Positions 9,032 to 17,983 of a DNA stretch of 64,000 nucleotides are shown here, piece by piece; position 1 is the stretch's first letter, and every line of letters starts with the position of its first letter. The translations under genes were made by a program, and so were the position numbers. The notes below the pieces were generated by a model. The model had not been told where the DNA came from. It made no database searches and was given only the letters and a program-made list of their open reading frames with translations. Origin of the DNA: Prevotella melaninogenica. Lineage in GTDB: Bacteria > Bacteroidota > Bacteroidia > Bacteroidales > Bacteroidaceae. The DNA lies in assembly GCF_018127925.1 (NCBI RefSeq), contig NZ_CP072347.1, positions 1,304,501 to 1,368,500 of the forward strand, written 5' to 3'.

Positions 9032-12000
9032 ATGACTACAAGATATAACTTAGGGATAAAGAAGCATTTTCTTAGTAGCTGCCTTTGCTTGATATTATTA
9101 TTTATCATCACAAGCTGCAAGGAAACAACTACTTCACGGTCGTTATCAGAGCAGGAATTTCACTATGATGACCGCTTGTCAACACTGGCTATAGATAAAA
9201 AAGGATACTGGATTGGCGGTGAGACGGGTGTTATATGGCATGTTGACGGACAAAACAGAAAGCGTTTTTACACAGGACTTGACCGCATCTATGACATTGA
9301 ACGCGCCCCCAACCAGACTAATCAGATATGGATAGCATCACGTAATGCCGGTTTACAGTTATGGAACATAGCTGCCGACACGCTTGTCCACAAGGCGACC
9401 TTTGAGATTCCAAGCAAAGGTAACCGATACTCTCCATATAATATTGATATAGCAGACGGTACACTCTTTGTTGCCACCTCTCAAGGACTTTTCTCTATGC
9501 CGCTTAATCAACAGCAGCAAGGACTAAAACCCCTTTACCCTATTCATAAAGAAAAAACAGGTCAGTATTATGAACCTTTCTTAGTAAATAATCTCTGTCA
9601 TGTCGGAAATAAGTGGCTTTTTGCAGCAACACAAGCTGGTGTTATAAGCATAAACCTCCAAAGGAAGAAGACAGAACTGCGTCATAAAGGGGAGAATATA
9701 CGTAGTGTTGCTATTTATGATGGCAAACTTTATATCCTATCTGATAATCAGCTGACTATTGAAGGCTTTAATGGAGCTGATAGTAAGACCTTTTCGCTTC
9801 CTCAATCGGTTTTGTCCTTTTATAAAGCAAGTTCAACTTACTATTTTATCACTTCGTCCAGCATTCTTTTATCAGACAATTTAAAGCGTTTTGTTACTAT
9901 TCCATTACGTAACAATATTCCAGACAATCCGCATCAGATATCCATTGCAGACGATGGCAATGGCTTTTCTGTGCTACTGACAAAGAATGCAGTATGGCGT
10001 ATTCCACACCATCTTGGCTTCTTTAACGCTAATCCTCCGGTCGTCACTGCATGTCTTTCCGACAAATCTCTTATCTATGTTAATAATCAACATGAGCTAT
10101 TCTGCCAGAAAGCAGGTGAACAGATAGCAAAGAAGATATACGACTTTGACAATGATGAGTTGCCAAAGGAGATGTATGCCAATGGTGAGGACATTTATTA
10201 CTATAATTCTAATAATCAGCTATTCAGACTGAATCTTGGTAATCATTACCTGATTAATCAGCTCTTTAAGCGTCCACAACTGTTGGCGCAAACCAAGACA
10301 CGTATCACCTCTATGGCATTTCTGCCAAAACAAAGTAAGATACTCCTTGGTGTGCAAGACTATCTATTATCCATTGATACCCAAAACGGTAAGACAGATA
10401 CGATAAAGGCAATGGATAACAGATATATAACAGCTTTTCATCAAGTGAAAAACGGTGAAGGGATATATATTGCCACACTCAACCATGGTGTATTCTTTGG
10501 AAAGCATGAACAGATAAAACAAGTTGCAGGAACACAAGATAAAGTATTTATCAGTAGTCTACTGACATACGGTGAACAGAATCCTCATCTCCTATTGCTC
10601 ACCAATCATTATCTACAGATTCAAGGTTCTGACTCTATTCAGACGGATGGAAGCTGTAGAATGTTCTGTATCAATGACAGTGTTGTCTATACGATACCAG
10701 AGACTGGCATCCATAAATATATCATTAAAAAGGGACGACTGATTGATTGTGGTAGTTACTTTGCAGACATCCACTTCAATGCTCAGGCAGGTGTTATCCT
10801 TGACAATACCTTATATATAGGCTCCGACCTCGGTGTTTTGCAGTTAATTCCAGGGAAGGAAGAGGTAGCCAAATGGGTAACCTTCGATAATAAAGTACCG
10901 AGTTTACAACTTATTGGTATCATTCTCTTTACCCTGATCTGCATTCTTGGTATTATCTTCATTAGCTATCGTAGGCATCAGATATTGACTTATCGCCAAC
11001 TTCAGATGAGTAAAGACGACCTGCACCAACGGCTGGAAGCTTTAGAATCCTTAAAAGACAAGCTGACAGAGGCAGAACGCAATACGCTCGATAGTATTAA
11101 TAATGAGATTGATAGCATTAATATCAGTTCACAAAGTCTGCGTAATAACAACGAACAGTTTGCAAAACTATCAGCACGAATAGCCCGACTAAACCGTGAC
11201 ACAGCTCTTCAGATGGTGAAATATCTGAATGAGCAAATAACTCGAATCCAGCAATTTGAGGTCTATGAACGTGACTCTATGGTGCATGAATCAGAAGAAG
11301 CACGCAATACAGACAATATTGAGGTTATCATTGAGCAATGCCGAAGGAATGAAGTATGGCTCAATCATATCCAAGAACTTAAAGAACGACTCAATAAATT
11401 CCATCGTTCTACTCAAGACACACTCGTGCTAAAAGGACTGAATGATGGTATGAAAGAGCGTCTTCATCATATTCTTAATGAATCAAAACAACATCCTGTG
11501 GCAGAAGTTTATTCTGATTTCATTGCTGTTAAGCATCAATACGAGAACATTTTCACGCAGGATGGCTTGAAGATCATTCGTAACTATATATCTGATAGTA
11601 TCAAACAACTAAAAGAGTTTGAAGGCTATGAGATAATGACTAAGGCACTGTCGGACGAATTGCAATCGATAGAAAACGACATTGACAACCGCGACCGCAT
11701 AGTACTCCTTCGCTTGTTACAGACGATTGATAATCGTATCAACCAAATAAAACATCTGAAGACACTACAAAAACTGATGCAAGATTATACTGCTGTACAC
11801 GAGAATGTTGTGCAAGAGAATGAGGAAAGACGCATGAAAAAGTTTAACTCAAAACTCTTTGCTGACATCGACTCTGCTACACGTGACATCACTGACCAAA
11901 TAGCAGAGGTGTCAGACGAGTTCTTCAAGAGTTTTGCCATGACAGATAAAGAAGTCTGCAAAGAGATATTCCACTTTACTGCAGCCAACAGTCAGCAGGT

Positions 12001-12202
12001 ACGAGTCTTGATTTTGCTCCTTGCAATGCCACGAGTAAAGCGCACACTCTTACCAGGAATGTTAGGTATCTATGGCAACTTAAATCCTGTTGTCAGTCGT
12101 CTTTATCATAGTAAGATTGGTGATAATAAGGTAATTCTCACAGCCTATTACAACGAGAATCCAGCCAGTATCGTCTATTATATTTTAAAATTATCAGAAT
12201 AA
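9032..12202 (+). CDS. Membrane-anchored beta-propeller sensor-like protein with coiled coil, no kinase
   Basis: The 1056-aa protein begins with a lipoprotein-type signal (LLFIITSC, Cys near 29). The periplasmic part, about 40-615, has repeated blade-like strands (GYWIGGETGVIWHVD, NQIWIASRNAGLQLW, LYIGSDLGVLQL) similar to two-component regulator propellers. One membrane segment lies at about 626-648 (LIGIILFTLICILGIIFI). A long acidic coiled coil follows from about 655 to 960. The last 90 residues form a compact domain (QQVRVLILLLAMPRVKRTLL, then GIYGNLNPVVSRLYHSKIG) that looks helical and possibly DNA-binding. No histidine kinase, receiver or AraC domain is visible. The layout resembles one-component membrane regulators of Bacteroidota, but this function is inference. 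Confidence 0.6.
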   Translation: MTTRYNLGIKKHFLSSCLCLILLFIITSCKETTTSRSLSEQEFHYDDRLSTLAIDKKGYWIGGETGVIWHVDGQNRKRFYTGLDRIYDIERAPNQTNQIWIASRNAGLQLWNIAADTLVHKATFEIPSKGNRYSPYNIDIADGTLFVATSQGLFSMPLNQQQQGLKPLYPIHKEKTGQYYEPFLVNNLCHVGNKWLFAATQAGVISINLQRKKTELRHKGENIRSVAIYDGKLYILSDNQLTIEGFNGADSKTFSLPQSVLSFYKASSTYYFITSSSILLSDNLKRFVTIPLRNNIPDNPHQISIADDGNGFSVLLTKNAVWRIPHHLGFFNANPPVVTACLSDKSLIYVNNQHELFCQKAGEQIAKKIYDFDNDELPKEMYANGEDIYYYNSNNQLFRLNLGNHYLINQLFKRPQLLAQTKTRITSMAFLPKQSKILLGVQDYLLSIDTQNGKTDTIKAMDNRYITAFHQVKNGEGIYIATLNHGVFFGKHEQIKQVAGTQDKVFISSLLTYGEQNPHLLLLTNHYLQIQGSDSIQTDGSCRMFCINDSVVYTIPETGIHKYIIKKGRLIDCGSYFADIHFNAQAGVILDNTLYIGSDLGVLQLIPGKEEVAKWVTFDNKVPSLQLIGIILFTLICILGIIFISYRRHQILTYRQLQMSKDDLHQRLEALESLKDKLTEAERNTLDSINNEIDSINISSQSLRNNNEQFAKLSARIARLNRDTALQMVKYLNEQITRIQQFEVYERDSMVHESEEARNTDNIEVIIEQCRRNEVWLNHIQELKERLNKFHRSTQDTLVLKGLNDGMKERLHHILNESKQHPVAEVYSDFIAVKHQYENIFTQDGLKIIRNYISDSIKQLKEFEGYEIMTKALSDELQSIENDIDNRDRIVLLRLLQTIDNRINQIKHLKTLQKLMQDYTAVHENVVQENEERRMKKFNSKLFADIDSATRDITDQIAEVSDEFFKSFAMTDKEVCKEIFHFTAANSQQVRVLILLLAMPRVKRTLLPGMLGIYGNLNPVVSRLYHSKIGDNKVILTAYYNENPASIVYYILKLSE

Positions 12203-12231
12203 GAGTAATAACTGATAATCAATATATTAAC

Positions 12232-12280
12232 AATAGTTGCATTCGTTTATTTTATCTAAAAAACGAGATGCAACTATTTT
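12232..12280 (+). terminator. Long hairpin terminator after the propeller protein
   Basis: AATAGTTGCAT plus TCGTTT pairs with AAACGA plus ATGCAACTATT, with one bulged base, and TTTT follows. The 3' arm runs into the start of the next promoter region. Confidence 0.8.
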
Positions 12281-12297
12281 GTTTATAACATTTCTTC

Positions 12298-12305
12298 TAC
12301 CTTTG
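12298..12305 (+). promoter_or_regulatory. Putative -7 box of the acid phosphatase gene
   Basis: TACCTTTG matches TAnnTTTG. The nearest TTTG (12278-12281) is only 16 bp upstream and overlaps the terminator arm, so the -33 element is uncertain. Confidence 0.45.
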
Positions 12306-12366
12306 TAGAAATATATTACTATTGTATTTTAATTAAACCATTTTATAAATTTAAAACTCTACCAAA

Positions 12367-13158
12367 ATGACAAAGAAGACCTTAGTTGTTGGTTTGCTGG
12401 CAATGTTCTCAGTAACCACTTTCGCACAGACAGCGGCAAAGAAGATTAAAGACGTCCGTACACAACCAGACCTCTATTATCTTCAGGATGGACAGCAAGC
12501 AAGTTCACTTGAACTTCTTCCAGCACCTCCACAGCCAGGTAGTATTCAGTTCCTTTATGACGAAGCGCAGTACCAATGGGGTAAGATGCAGCGCAATACT
12601 CCTCGTGGTGATCAGGCAGCAGCTGATGCACGTGTAGGTGGTGACGGTGTTCCAAACGCTTTCTCAGAGGCTTTCGGTATTAAAATCAGCAAGGGGACAA
12701 CTCCAGAGATTTATAAACTTGTTTTGAATATGCGTGAAGATGCAGGTGACTTGGCTACACGTAGCGCTAAGGATCACTACATGCGTGTTCGCCCATTTGC
12801 TTTCTATAATGAGATGACTTGTAACCCAGAGCAGCAGCAAGAGCTGTCTACTAATGGTTCTTATCCATCAGGTCACACTGCTATCGGTTGGGCTACCGCT
12901 CTTGTTCTGTCAGAGATTAACATTGATCGTCAGAATGAAATCCTTGAGCGTGGCTATCAAATGGGGCAGAGTCGTGTCATCTGTGGTTACCACTGGCAGA
13001 GCGATGTAGATGCCGCTCGTGTCATTAGTGCAGCGGTTGTAGCACGTCTCCATGCAGAACCAGCTTTCCAAGAGCAGTTGGAAAAGGCAAAGAAAGAGTT
13101 TGCTAAGCTGAAGAAGGAAGGCAAGATTGCTAAGAGTACATTTAAGACAGCTGACTAA
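12367..13158 (+). CDS. Secreted class A non-specific acid phosphatase (PAP2 family)
   Basis: The 263-aa protein has a signal peptide ending near TTFAQ (residue 21). All three parts of the PAP2 phosphatase signature are present: [17 protein letters not shown] with His170 as phosphoryl-transfer base, and [15 protein letters not shown] with the nucleophilic His. The enzyme hydrolyses phosphomonoesters in the periplasm. The C-terminal tail is Lys/Glu-rich. The next genes are a phosphate-type porin and a histidine acid phosphatase, which supports a role in releasing and taking up phosphate from organic esters. Assignment to the PhoN/PhoC class rests on the length and on the sequence around the PSGH motif. 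Confidence 0.92.
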   Translation: MTKKTLVVGLLAMFSVTTFAQTAAKKIKDVRTQPDLYYLQDGQQASSLELLPAPPQPGSIQFLYDEAQYQWGKMQRNTPRGDQAAADARVGGDGVPNAFSEAFGIKISKGTTPEIYKLVLNMREDAGDLATRSAKDHYMRVRPFAFYNEMTCNPEQQQELSTNGSYPSGHTAIGWATALVLSEINIDRQNEILERGYQMGQSRVICGYHWQSDVDAARVISAAVVARLHAEPAFQEQLEKAKKEFAKLKKEGKIAKSTFKTAD

Positions 13159-13182
13159 GTCTTACGATATATAAGGTGTCAT

Positions 13183-13234
13183 AGGAGTTAAGCCAGTAGG
13201 TTTACATTAACATTTTAGTTGATAGCTTAACTCC
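13183..13234 (+). terminator. Hairpin between acid phosphatase and porin
   Basis: AGGAGTTAAGC (13183-13193) pairs perfectly with GCTTAACTCCT (13224-13234) around a 30-nt loop. The T run is weak (CTTTGACTC), so termination may be partial and the porin may be co-transcribed. Confidence 0.5.
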
Positions 13235-13310
13235 TCTTTGACTCTTTCTTATAGCTCTAACTCTTAGTTAAAAACCTAATTTATAAAAGATTGATAATAA
13301 AAATACCTTT

Positions 13311-14471
13311 ATGAAAAGAATTATCCTTATTGCTACCTGTGCATTAATGACTTGTGCAAGTACCTTTGCTCAGGAAGAAGCAGAACCAAAGTTGGTAGTA
13401 AAACCAACAGGTCGTATCCTTATGGATGCAGGTGTTATGCACTCAACAGATGAGAAACTTGATAACCAGCTCAATGATGGTGTTGCTATTCCAGACGTAC
13501 GTATGGGCGTAAGTGCCACATATGGTAAGTGGAAAGCAAAGGTTGACGTTGGTTATGCACGTCAAAGTCTTTCACTTAAAGACATTAGTCTCGATTATAA
13601 TTTCAACAAAGAGAACTTGATTCGTATGGGTTACTTCGTACACCAGTTTGGTTTACAGAGTGGTACATCATCAAGTTTCAAGATTTCAATGGAAGAGCCA
13701 TTGGCTAACCAGGCATTCTTCAACAGCCGTCTGATTGGTGCGATGTATGTTCATGCTGGCGAGAAGTTCCATGCTACTGCATCAGTATTTGCTGAGAATG
13801 ACGCGATGAAGATGACAACCGACAAGCTCGGCAACGAGGCATGGGGTGCAATGACACGATTGGTATGGCGCCCATTAACTGAGCGTGGTAAGATTTTCCA
13901 CATCGGTATCAGTGGTGCATATGAGTCTCCACGTTACAACAAGGATGCAACCATCAGCCATAAGTCTTACACGTTGAAGGCTCCATTCCCAACACGTATA
14001 GCAAATGTTGCTGCACAGGAGGCTAAAATCTCAGACGCTAAAGCACTGTGGAAGTTCTCTCCAGAAATGAACTTTGCTATTGGCAACTTCGGTTTCGAGG
14101 CACAATACTTCTACGTAGGCATCAAGCGCGACAACGCTATGCCAAACTATAACGCATGGGGTGCATATAGCAATGTACGCTACCTCCTCAATGGTCAGGG
14201 CTATACTTATACCAAGGCTGATGCGGGTATTGCTACTCCTGATCCAGGTTCTTTGGAGCTTGTTGCAGCTTACAACTACTCTACCTTGACTGATAAGGAT
14301 GCTAATATCTTTGGTGGTAAGGTAAATGATTGGTCATTGACCTTCAACTACTACCTTAATAAGTATATGATTTGGCGTGTTCGTGGTTCTATCACTCGCG
14401 CAACAGATAACGCAGCATTCAACAATAACACATTCTCTATTCTTGAGACACGTTTGCAGATTAAATTCTAA
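13311..14471 (+). CDS. Outer membrane porin, phosphate-selective OprP/OprO-like
   Basis: The 386-aa protein has a signal peptide ending at STFAQ and then KPTGRILMDAGVM, the usual start of the Porin_O_P barrel. Alternating amphipathic strands run to the C-terminus, which ends in LQIKF with the terminal Phe expected for outer membrane barrels. Motifs such as IRMGYFVHQFGLQ and FNSRLIGAMYVHAGEKFHA fit the family. It lies between two phosphatase genes, so it probably admits phosphate or small phosphate esters; the selectivity is inferred from family and context only. Confidence 0.82.
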   Translation: MKRIILIATCALMTCASTFAQEEAEPKLVVKPTGRILMDAGVMHSTDEKLDNQLNDGVAIPDVRMGVSATYGKWKAKVDVGYARQSLSLKDISLDYNFNKENLIRMGYFVHQFGLQSGTSSSFKISMEEPLANQAFFNSRLIGAMYVHAGEKFHATASVFAENDAMKMTTDKLGNEAWGAMTRLVWRPLTERGKIFHIGISGAYESPRYNKDATISHKSYTLKAPFPTRIANVAAQEAKISDAKALWKFSPEMNFAIGNFGFEAQYFYVGIKRDNAMPNYNAWGAYSNVRYLLNGQGYTYTKADAGIATPDPGSLELVAAYNYSTLTDKDANIFGGKVNDWSLTFNYYLNKYMIWRVRGSITRATDNAAFNNNTFSILETRLQIKF

Positions 14472-14474
14472 CAT

Positions 14475-14625
14475 TAATTCAGAATTCATAATCCACAATT
14501 CATAATTATGATTACTTCAGATGCTTATGATAAGGGTGTTATCATTAACTATAGATAAATTACCTATCTTTATAGCAAACAATGGTAATCATAATTATGA
14601 ATTGTGAATTATAAATTATGAATTA
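14475..14625. repeat. Inverted pair of the GTAATCATAATTATGAATT repeat
   Basis: A sequence ending in AATTATGATTAC (about 14475-14512) faces its inverted copy starting GTAATCATAATTATG (about 14584-14625). The arms are close to 38 bp and the loop about 70 bp. Related copies lie at about 43112-43210 and 50903-50945. Confidence 0.75.
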
Positions 14626-14642
14626 ATCAAACTCTTACTACA

Positions 14643-15932
14643 ATGAGAAAACTTAATTCACTCTTACTCCTTTTAATACTGACAATCATTTGTCCAGCAT
14701 TAGCACAGGCACAGCTTCAGCGTTCTGAGGCGTTCAAAGGAAAATACAAACTAAAGGAAGTTGTTATCCTCTCTCGTCATAACATCCGCTCACCACTATC
14801 AACCAATGGTTCTGCACTGAGCAAGATGACTCCACACGAGTGGACAAATTGGTCATCTGCAGCCAGCGAACTGACACTCAGAGGTGGTGTACTTGAGACC
14901 GAGATGGGACAGTTCTTCCGCAAATGGACTATCGAAACGGGATTGTTTAAGGATAACTATGTTCCAACAATTGACGAAGTAAATGTCTATGCCAACTCTA
15001 TGCAGCGTTGTATCGCTACTGCACAATACTTCTCTGGTGGCTTCATGCCAGTGGCTAACCTACGTGTGAACCACCGCTATGTGCCATCTAAGATGGACCC
15101 AATCTTCTTCCCTCGTCTTACAAAAAGTACTGAGGCTTTCCGTACTGAGGCTATGAAGCAAATCAATGCTATGGGTGGTAAGGAAGGACTCGTTGGTATC
15201 AACAAAGGTCTGAAGGAGAGCTACGACCTCATTGCTAAGGTCTTAGACATGAAGCAAAGTGAGTATTATAAGAAAGGAGAAATAAAAGACTTCGTTAATA
15301 ACGATACACAAATTACGCTTGAACTCAACCAAGAGCCAGGAATGAAGGGTTCGTTGAAGAATGCTAACTCTGCTTCTGACGCCTTTATCCTCCAGTATTA
15401 TGAGGAGCCAGATGGCATGAAAGCTGCCTTTGGTCATAAACTCACAACTGAGGATTGGACTAAGATTGCTAAGGTAAAAGACGTGTATGGCGACGTACTT
15501 TTCACTGCTCCGATTGTTGCTGTTAACGTGGCTCACCCACTTTTACAGTATATGTATGACGAACTGAACGACAAAGACCGTAAGTTTACATTCCTCTGTG
15601 GTCACGACTCAAACATTGCAAGTGTTGATGCTGCCCTTGGCGTTGAGGAATATTCACTTCCTAACTCTATCGAGAAGAAGACTCCTATCGGTTCAAAACT
15701 TGTCTTAGAGAAGTGGGTCGACGCTGCTGGTAAAGCTTATATAGCCGTAAACCTTGTTTATCAGAGTACAGACCAACTTAAGCAGATGTTCCTACTCGAC
15801 CTGCAGCATGCTCCACAAGTATTCTCCTTAAAGTTGAAGGGTCTCAATCAGAATACTGACGGTCTTTATACTTTCGAAGATGTCAATGCACGTTTCCTTC
15901 AGGCTATTCGCGCATACGATGATATTAAGTAA
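14643..15932 (+). CDS. Periplasmic histidine acid phosphatase (glucose-1-phosphatase/phytase-like)
   Basis: The 429-aa protein has a signal peptide ending near ALAQAQ (residue 24). The phosphohistidine motif is SRHNIRSP (Arg45, His46, Arg49). The RHN variant of RHG is also found in E. coli glucose-1-phosphatase Agp. The second catalytic element is CGHDSNIA (His321-Asp322). The enzyme should dephosphorylate sugar phosphates or inositol phosphates in the periplasm. It sits behind the class A phosphatase and the porin, giving a three-gene phosphate-scavenging group, although repeat-rich gaps separate them. Confidence 0.88.
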   Translation: MRKLNSLLLLLILTIICPALAQAQLQRSEAFKGKYKLKEVVILSRHNIRSPLSTNGSALSKMTPHEWTNWSSAASELTLRGGVLETEMGQFFRKWTIETGLFKDNYVPTIDEVNVYANSMQRCIATAQYFSGGFMPVANLRVNHRYVPSKMDPIFFPRLTKSTEAFRTEAMKQINAMGGKEGLVGINKGLKESYDLIAKVLDMKQSEYYKKGEIKDFVNNDTQITLELNQEPGMKGSLKNANSASDAFILQYYEEPDGMKAAFGHKLTTEDWTKIAKVKDVYGDVLFTAPIVAVNVAHPLLQYMYDELNDKDRKFTFLCGHDSNIASVDAALGVEEYSLPNSIEKKTPIGSKLVLEKWVDAAGKAYIAVNLVYQSTDQLKQMFLLDLQHAPQVFSLKLKGLNQNTDGLYTFEDVNARFLQAIRAYDDIK

Positions 15933-16076
15933 GTGGACGAGTTGACAAGTGGACAAGTAGACGAGTTGCTTGTGAGAAAGATAGAAAAAAGGAAATGAGA
16001 ATTTAACAAGCAACTTTCCTACTCTTAAACTCGTCTATCAATCAGCTTATATCCCATCTTCTACAGCGGTATTGTT
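15933..16076. repeat. Degenerate ACAAGTNGACGAGTTGCTTGT repeats downstream of the phosphatase
   Basis: Several near-copies of GTGGACAAGTAGACGAGTT and TTGCTTGTGAGAAAG lie after the stop codon. The same words return, in both orientations, at 16160-16400, 16868-16916 and 17510-17830. No gene is visible here. Confidence 0.7.
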
Positions 16077-16166
16077 GCTCCGCACGCCTTGTGCTGTTGG
16101 TTAGCACCACTCGTGCGAAGCCTTAGCACCACATGTGCGGAGCCTCAACACCTATCCTATTAAGGA
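16077..16166. repeat. 22-bp-period palindrome array, copy 2
   Basis: Units start at 16101, 16123 and 16145, exactly 22 bp apart. Each opens TTAGCACC or TCAACACC, and the first two end GTGCGnAGCC. An inverted unit ending in TTGTGCTGTTGG precedes them. Confidence 0.8.
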
Positions 16167-16391
16167 CAGAATAATGAAGAAGTGAACAAGTTTACTGTAT
16201 AAAAAAGACAAAATAACAAAGTAAACAAGTAGATAGGTGAACCAGTTGCTTGTGTAAAAGATAAAAAAAGACATAATAACAAAGGACGTGAACAAGTTAC
16301 TTATTAAATTATCACGTTACCTTTGTTACTATGTCCATTACCATGATACACCATCTTTTATTACAAGCAATTGGTTAACTTGTCTACTCCT
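16160..16391. repeat. More ACAAGT-type degenerate repeats
   Basis: Words such as GTAAACAAGTAGATAGGTGA, ACCAGTTGCTTGTG and their inverted forms fill this gap. The last part overlaps the 3' end of the convergent DKNYY gene. No gene is seen on the + strand. Confidence 0.65.
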
Positions 16392-16835
16392 TCACTTGTC
16401 TTCTCGCCTACCATATCTATACATCGTATACCCATCTGTTCCTTTCCCATCTCCGACATACCTGAAAGAAGAGGGAAAGGCACCCTTGACAATAGGCTCT
16501 GTAGTATACTCATAACCATAGGTATTAGCATCAACGCATATTACAAGCAAAGGATAATAAACATTCTTCTTATCCTTAGCATAATTCTCCATCCCATTGG
16601 TAGTTTCTTTATTCACATAGAAGGTCGCTATATCGACATCTTCCATAGGCTTAACATACTTGATAAGGACGGCAGAATCGCCTAAGGCGGCATAGATTTT
16701 ATCATTATGCCGCCAATAAAAACCTATACGTTCATTCTCTTCCAGTTGCTTCCAATGCCCCCTTTCCTTATAATCATCATAAGGTTTGCAGGCTACAAGA
16801 AGCAATAGAATGATAAAGATATACCCTATTTTCAT
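16392..16835 (-). CDS. DKNYY-type small lipoprotein
   Basis: The 147-aa protein starts at the internal ATG that begins MKIGYIFIILLLLVAC, a clean lipoprotein signal with Cys16. The frame is open 11 codons further upstream, but those residues would spoil the signal peptide. The body carries YAKDKKNVYYPLLVICVDANTYG, which matches the DKNYY repeat pattern, and YEYTTEPIVKGAFPSSFRYVG. No enzymatic function is known for the family; location at the envelope is inferred. It lies downstream of the flavin reductase on the same strand, with repeat sequence between them. Confidence 0.7.
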   Translation of the reverse strand: MKIGYIFIILLLLVACKPYDDYKERGHWKQLEENERIGFYWRHNDKIYAALGDSAVLIKYVKPMEDVDIATFYVNKETTNGMENYAKDKKNVYYPLLVICVDANTYGYEYTTEPIVKGAFPSSFRYVGDGKGTDGYTMYRYGRREDK

Positions 16836-16867
16836 TCCCTTATAAACCTTTTGCCTCTTACAATTCA

Positions 16868-16916
16868 TCTTTTATTACAAGCAACTGGTAAACTTGTCTA
16901 CTTGTTCACTTGTTTA
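16868..16916. repeat. ACAAGT-type repeat between two minus-strand genes
   Basis: TTACAAGCAACTGGTAAACT and TTGTCTACTTGTTCACTTG are inverted versions of the words at 15.9 kb. The unit separates the flavin reductase from the lipoprotein gene. Confidence 0.65.
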
Positions 16917-17441
16917 CTAACCAAGATACTCATCGTCACGAACGAGTATTTTTTCAATCTTACCAACATACATCGTATGAAGGTCGCCATTAGGATAAGC
17001 CTGTTCAAAAACCTCCTTATCAATAAAACCACTTTCCTTTAGGTCTGCAGCATACTCTTTCTTACAAACAAGAACTAACTTAGCCTCCTTAAAATAAACA
17101 CTATTATCAGCAAAAACCTTTGTCAATCCAGCTTTCTCTATCTTATTCTCATCACGTCCAGAAACAGAACCAAGATAAGCCATTTGCTTCTTAAAAGAGG
17201 CATCCATCACGCAAAGCGTAAAGTAATCTTCCTTATCTACAAAGGTCTTTGTATAGCGACTGGCACGTATATAGGCAACAACTGTTGGGTCGTTATGGCC
17301 CCACATACAGCCAATATGTCCCCAACTGATTGTCATCGTGTTACACCCATCCTGCTCATTACCAGCAGATAACAACATCCATTCCTTTCCTAAAAGGTTG
17401 AACGGATTGAACTTTAAATCTTTGTAACTAACTTCCTTCAT
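16917..17441 (-). CDS. Flavin reductase-like FMN-binding protein
   Basis: The 174-aa protein is a full-length member of the flavin reductase-like split-barrel family. It begins FNPFNLLGKEWMLLSAGNE and continues with CNTMTISWGHIGCMWG, the segment that usually contacts FMN. IRASRYTKTFVDKEDYFTL follows in the dimer-forming region. Such proteins reduce flavin with NAD(P)H or bind FMN as a cofactor; the partner cannot be told from the neighbours. No signal peptide is present, so it should be cytoplasmic. It is read away from the Fur-family gene. Confidence 0.85.
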   Translation of the reverse strand: MKEVSYKDLKFNPFNLLGKEWMLLSAGNEQDGCNTMTISWGHIGCMWGHNDPTVVAYIRASRYTKTFVDKEDYFTLCVMDASFKKQMAYLGSVSGRDENKIEKAGLTKVFADNSVYFKEAKLVLVCKKEYAADLKESGFIDKEVFEQAYPNGDLHTMYVGKIEKILVRDDEYLG

Positions 17442-17509
17442 CCTAAATAATCTTTATGTATACACATTAAACATTTATCAAATACAAAAGTAATACTTTT
17501 ATCTGTTCC

Positions 17510-17830
17510 AACAAAGCACACAAGTGAAAAGATGACAAAGGAACAAGTTACCTATAAAGAAGACAAAGTAACATAAGAACACATTTAATGCATACAAGTT
17601 AACAAGTGAATAAATTACTTGTAAAGACGACAAAGTAACATAAGAATACTCTTTATTGCATACAAATTAAGAAGTAGATAAGTTACTTGTTATGTTATTA
17701 CTCCTCCTCGTTCCTCTGTTACTGTGTCTTTCTCTGAGCAAACCGTTCTCTTATCAAACTACTATGTTACCCTGTCTTTCTCACAAGCAACTCGTTCACT
17801 CGTCTACTTGTCCACCCGTCTACTTCAACA
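17510..17830. repeat. Block of ACAAGT-type repeats, both orientations
   Basis: Direct copies containing TTACTTGTAAAGACGACAAA and AGTAACATAAGAA repeat about every 60-70 bp. The right half has inverted copies such as TCACAAGCAACTCGTTCACT. No gene is supported in this stretch. Confidence 0.7.
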
Positions 17831-17856
17831 ATATCTGTAGTTTTTCCAATATAATA

Positions 17857-17888
17857 TTTGTCAGTTTTTCACAAAATTCGTACCTTTG
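17857..17888 (+). promoter_or_regulatory. Promoter of the Fur-family gene
   Basis: TTTG (17857-17860), 20 bp, TACCTTTG (17881-17888). The leader is about 90 nt. It holds ATTTA-GTA-TAAAT (17951-17963), a small AT palindrome that could be a Fur/PerR autoregulatory site; that role is a guess. Confidence 0.75.
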
Positions 17889-17983
17889 CAGTGATATTCT
17901 ATCAATCATTCGCATTAAGTCGGGTGATTTATTATGATTAGTGGAGTTATATTTAGTATAAATTGATAAAAAGGTAGACAACA

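Noticed and set aside
16288-16685. Plus-strand frames opposite the DKNYY lipoprotein gene
   Set aside because: The minus-strand gene has a lipoprotein signal and a family motif; the plus frames have neither and partly consist of repeat sequence.
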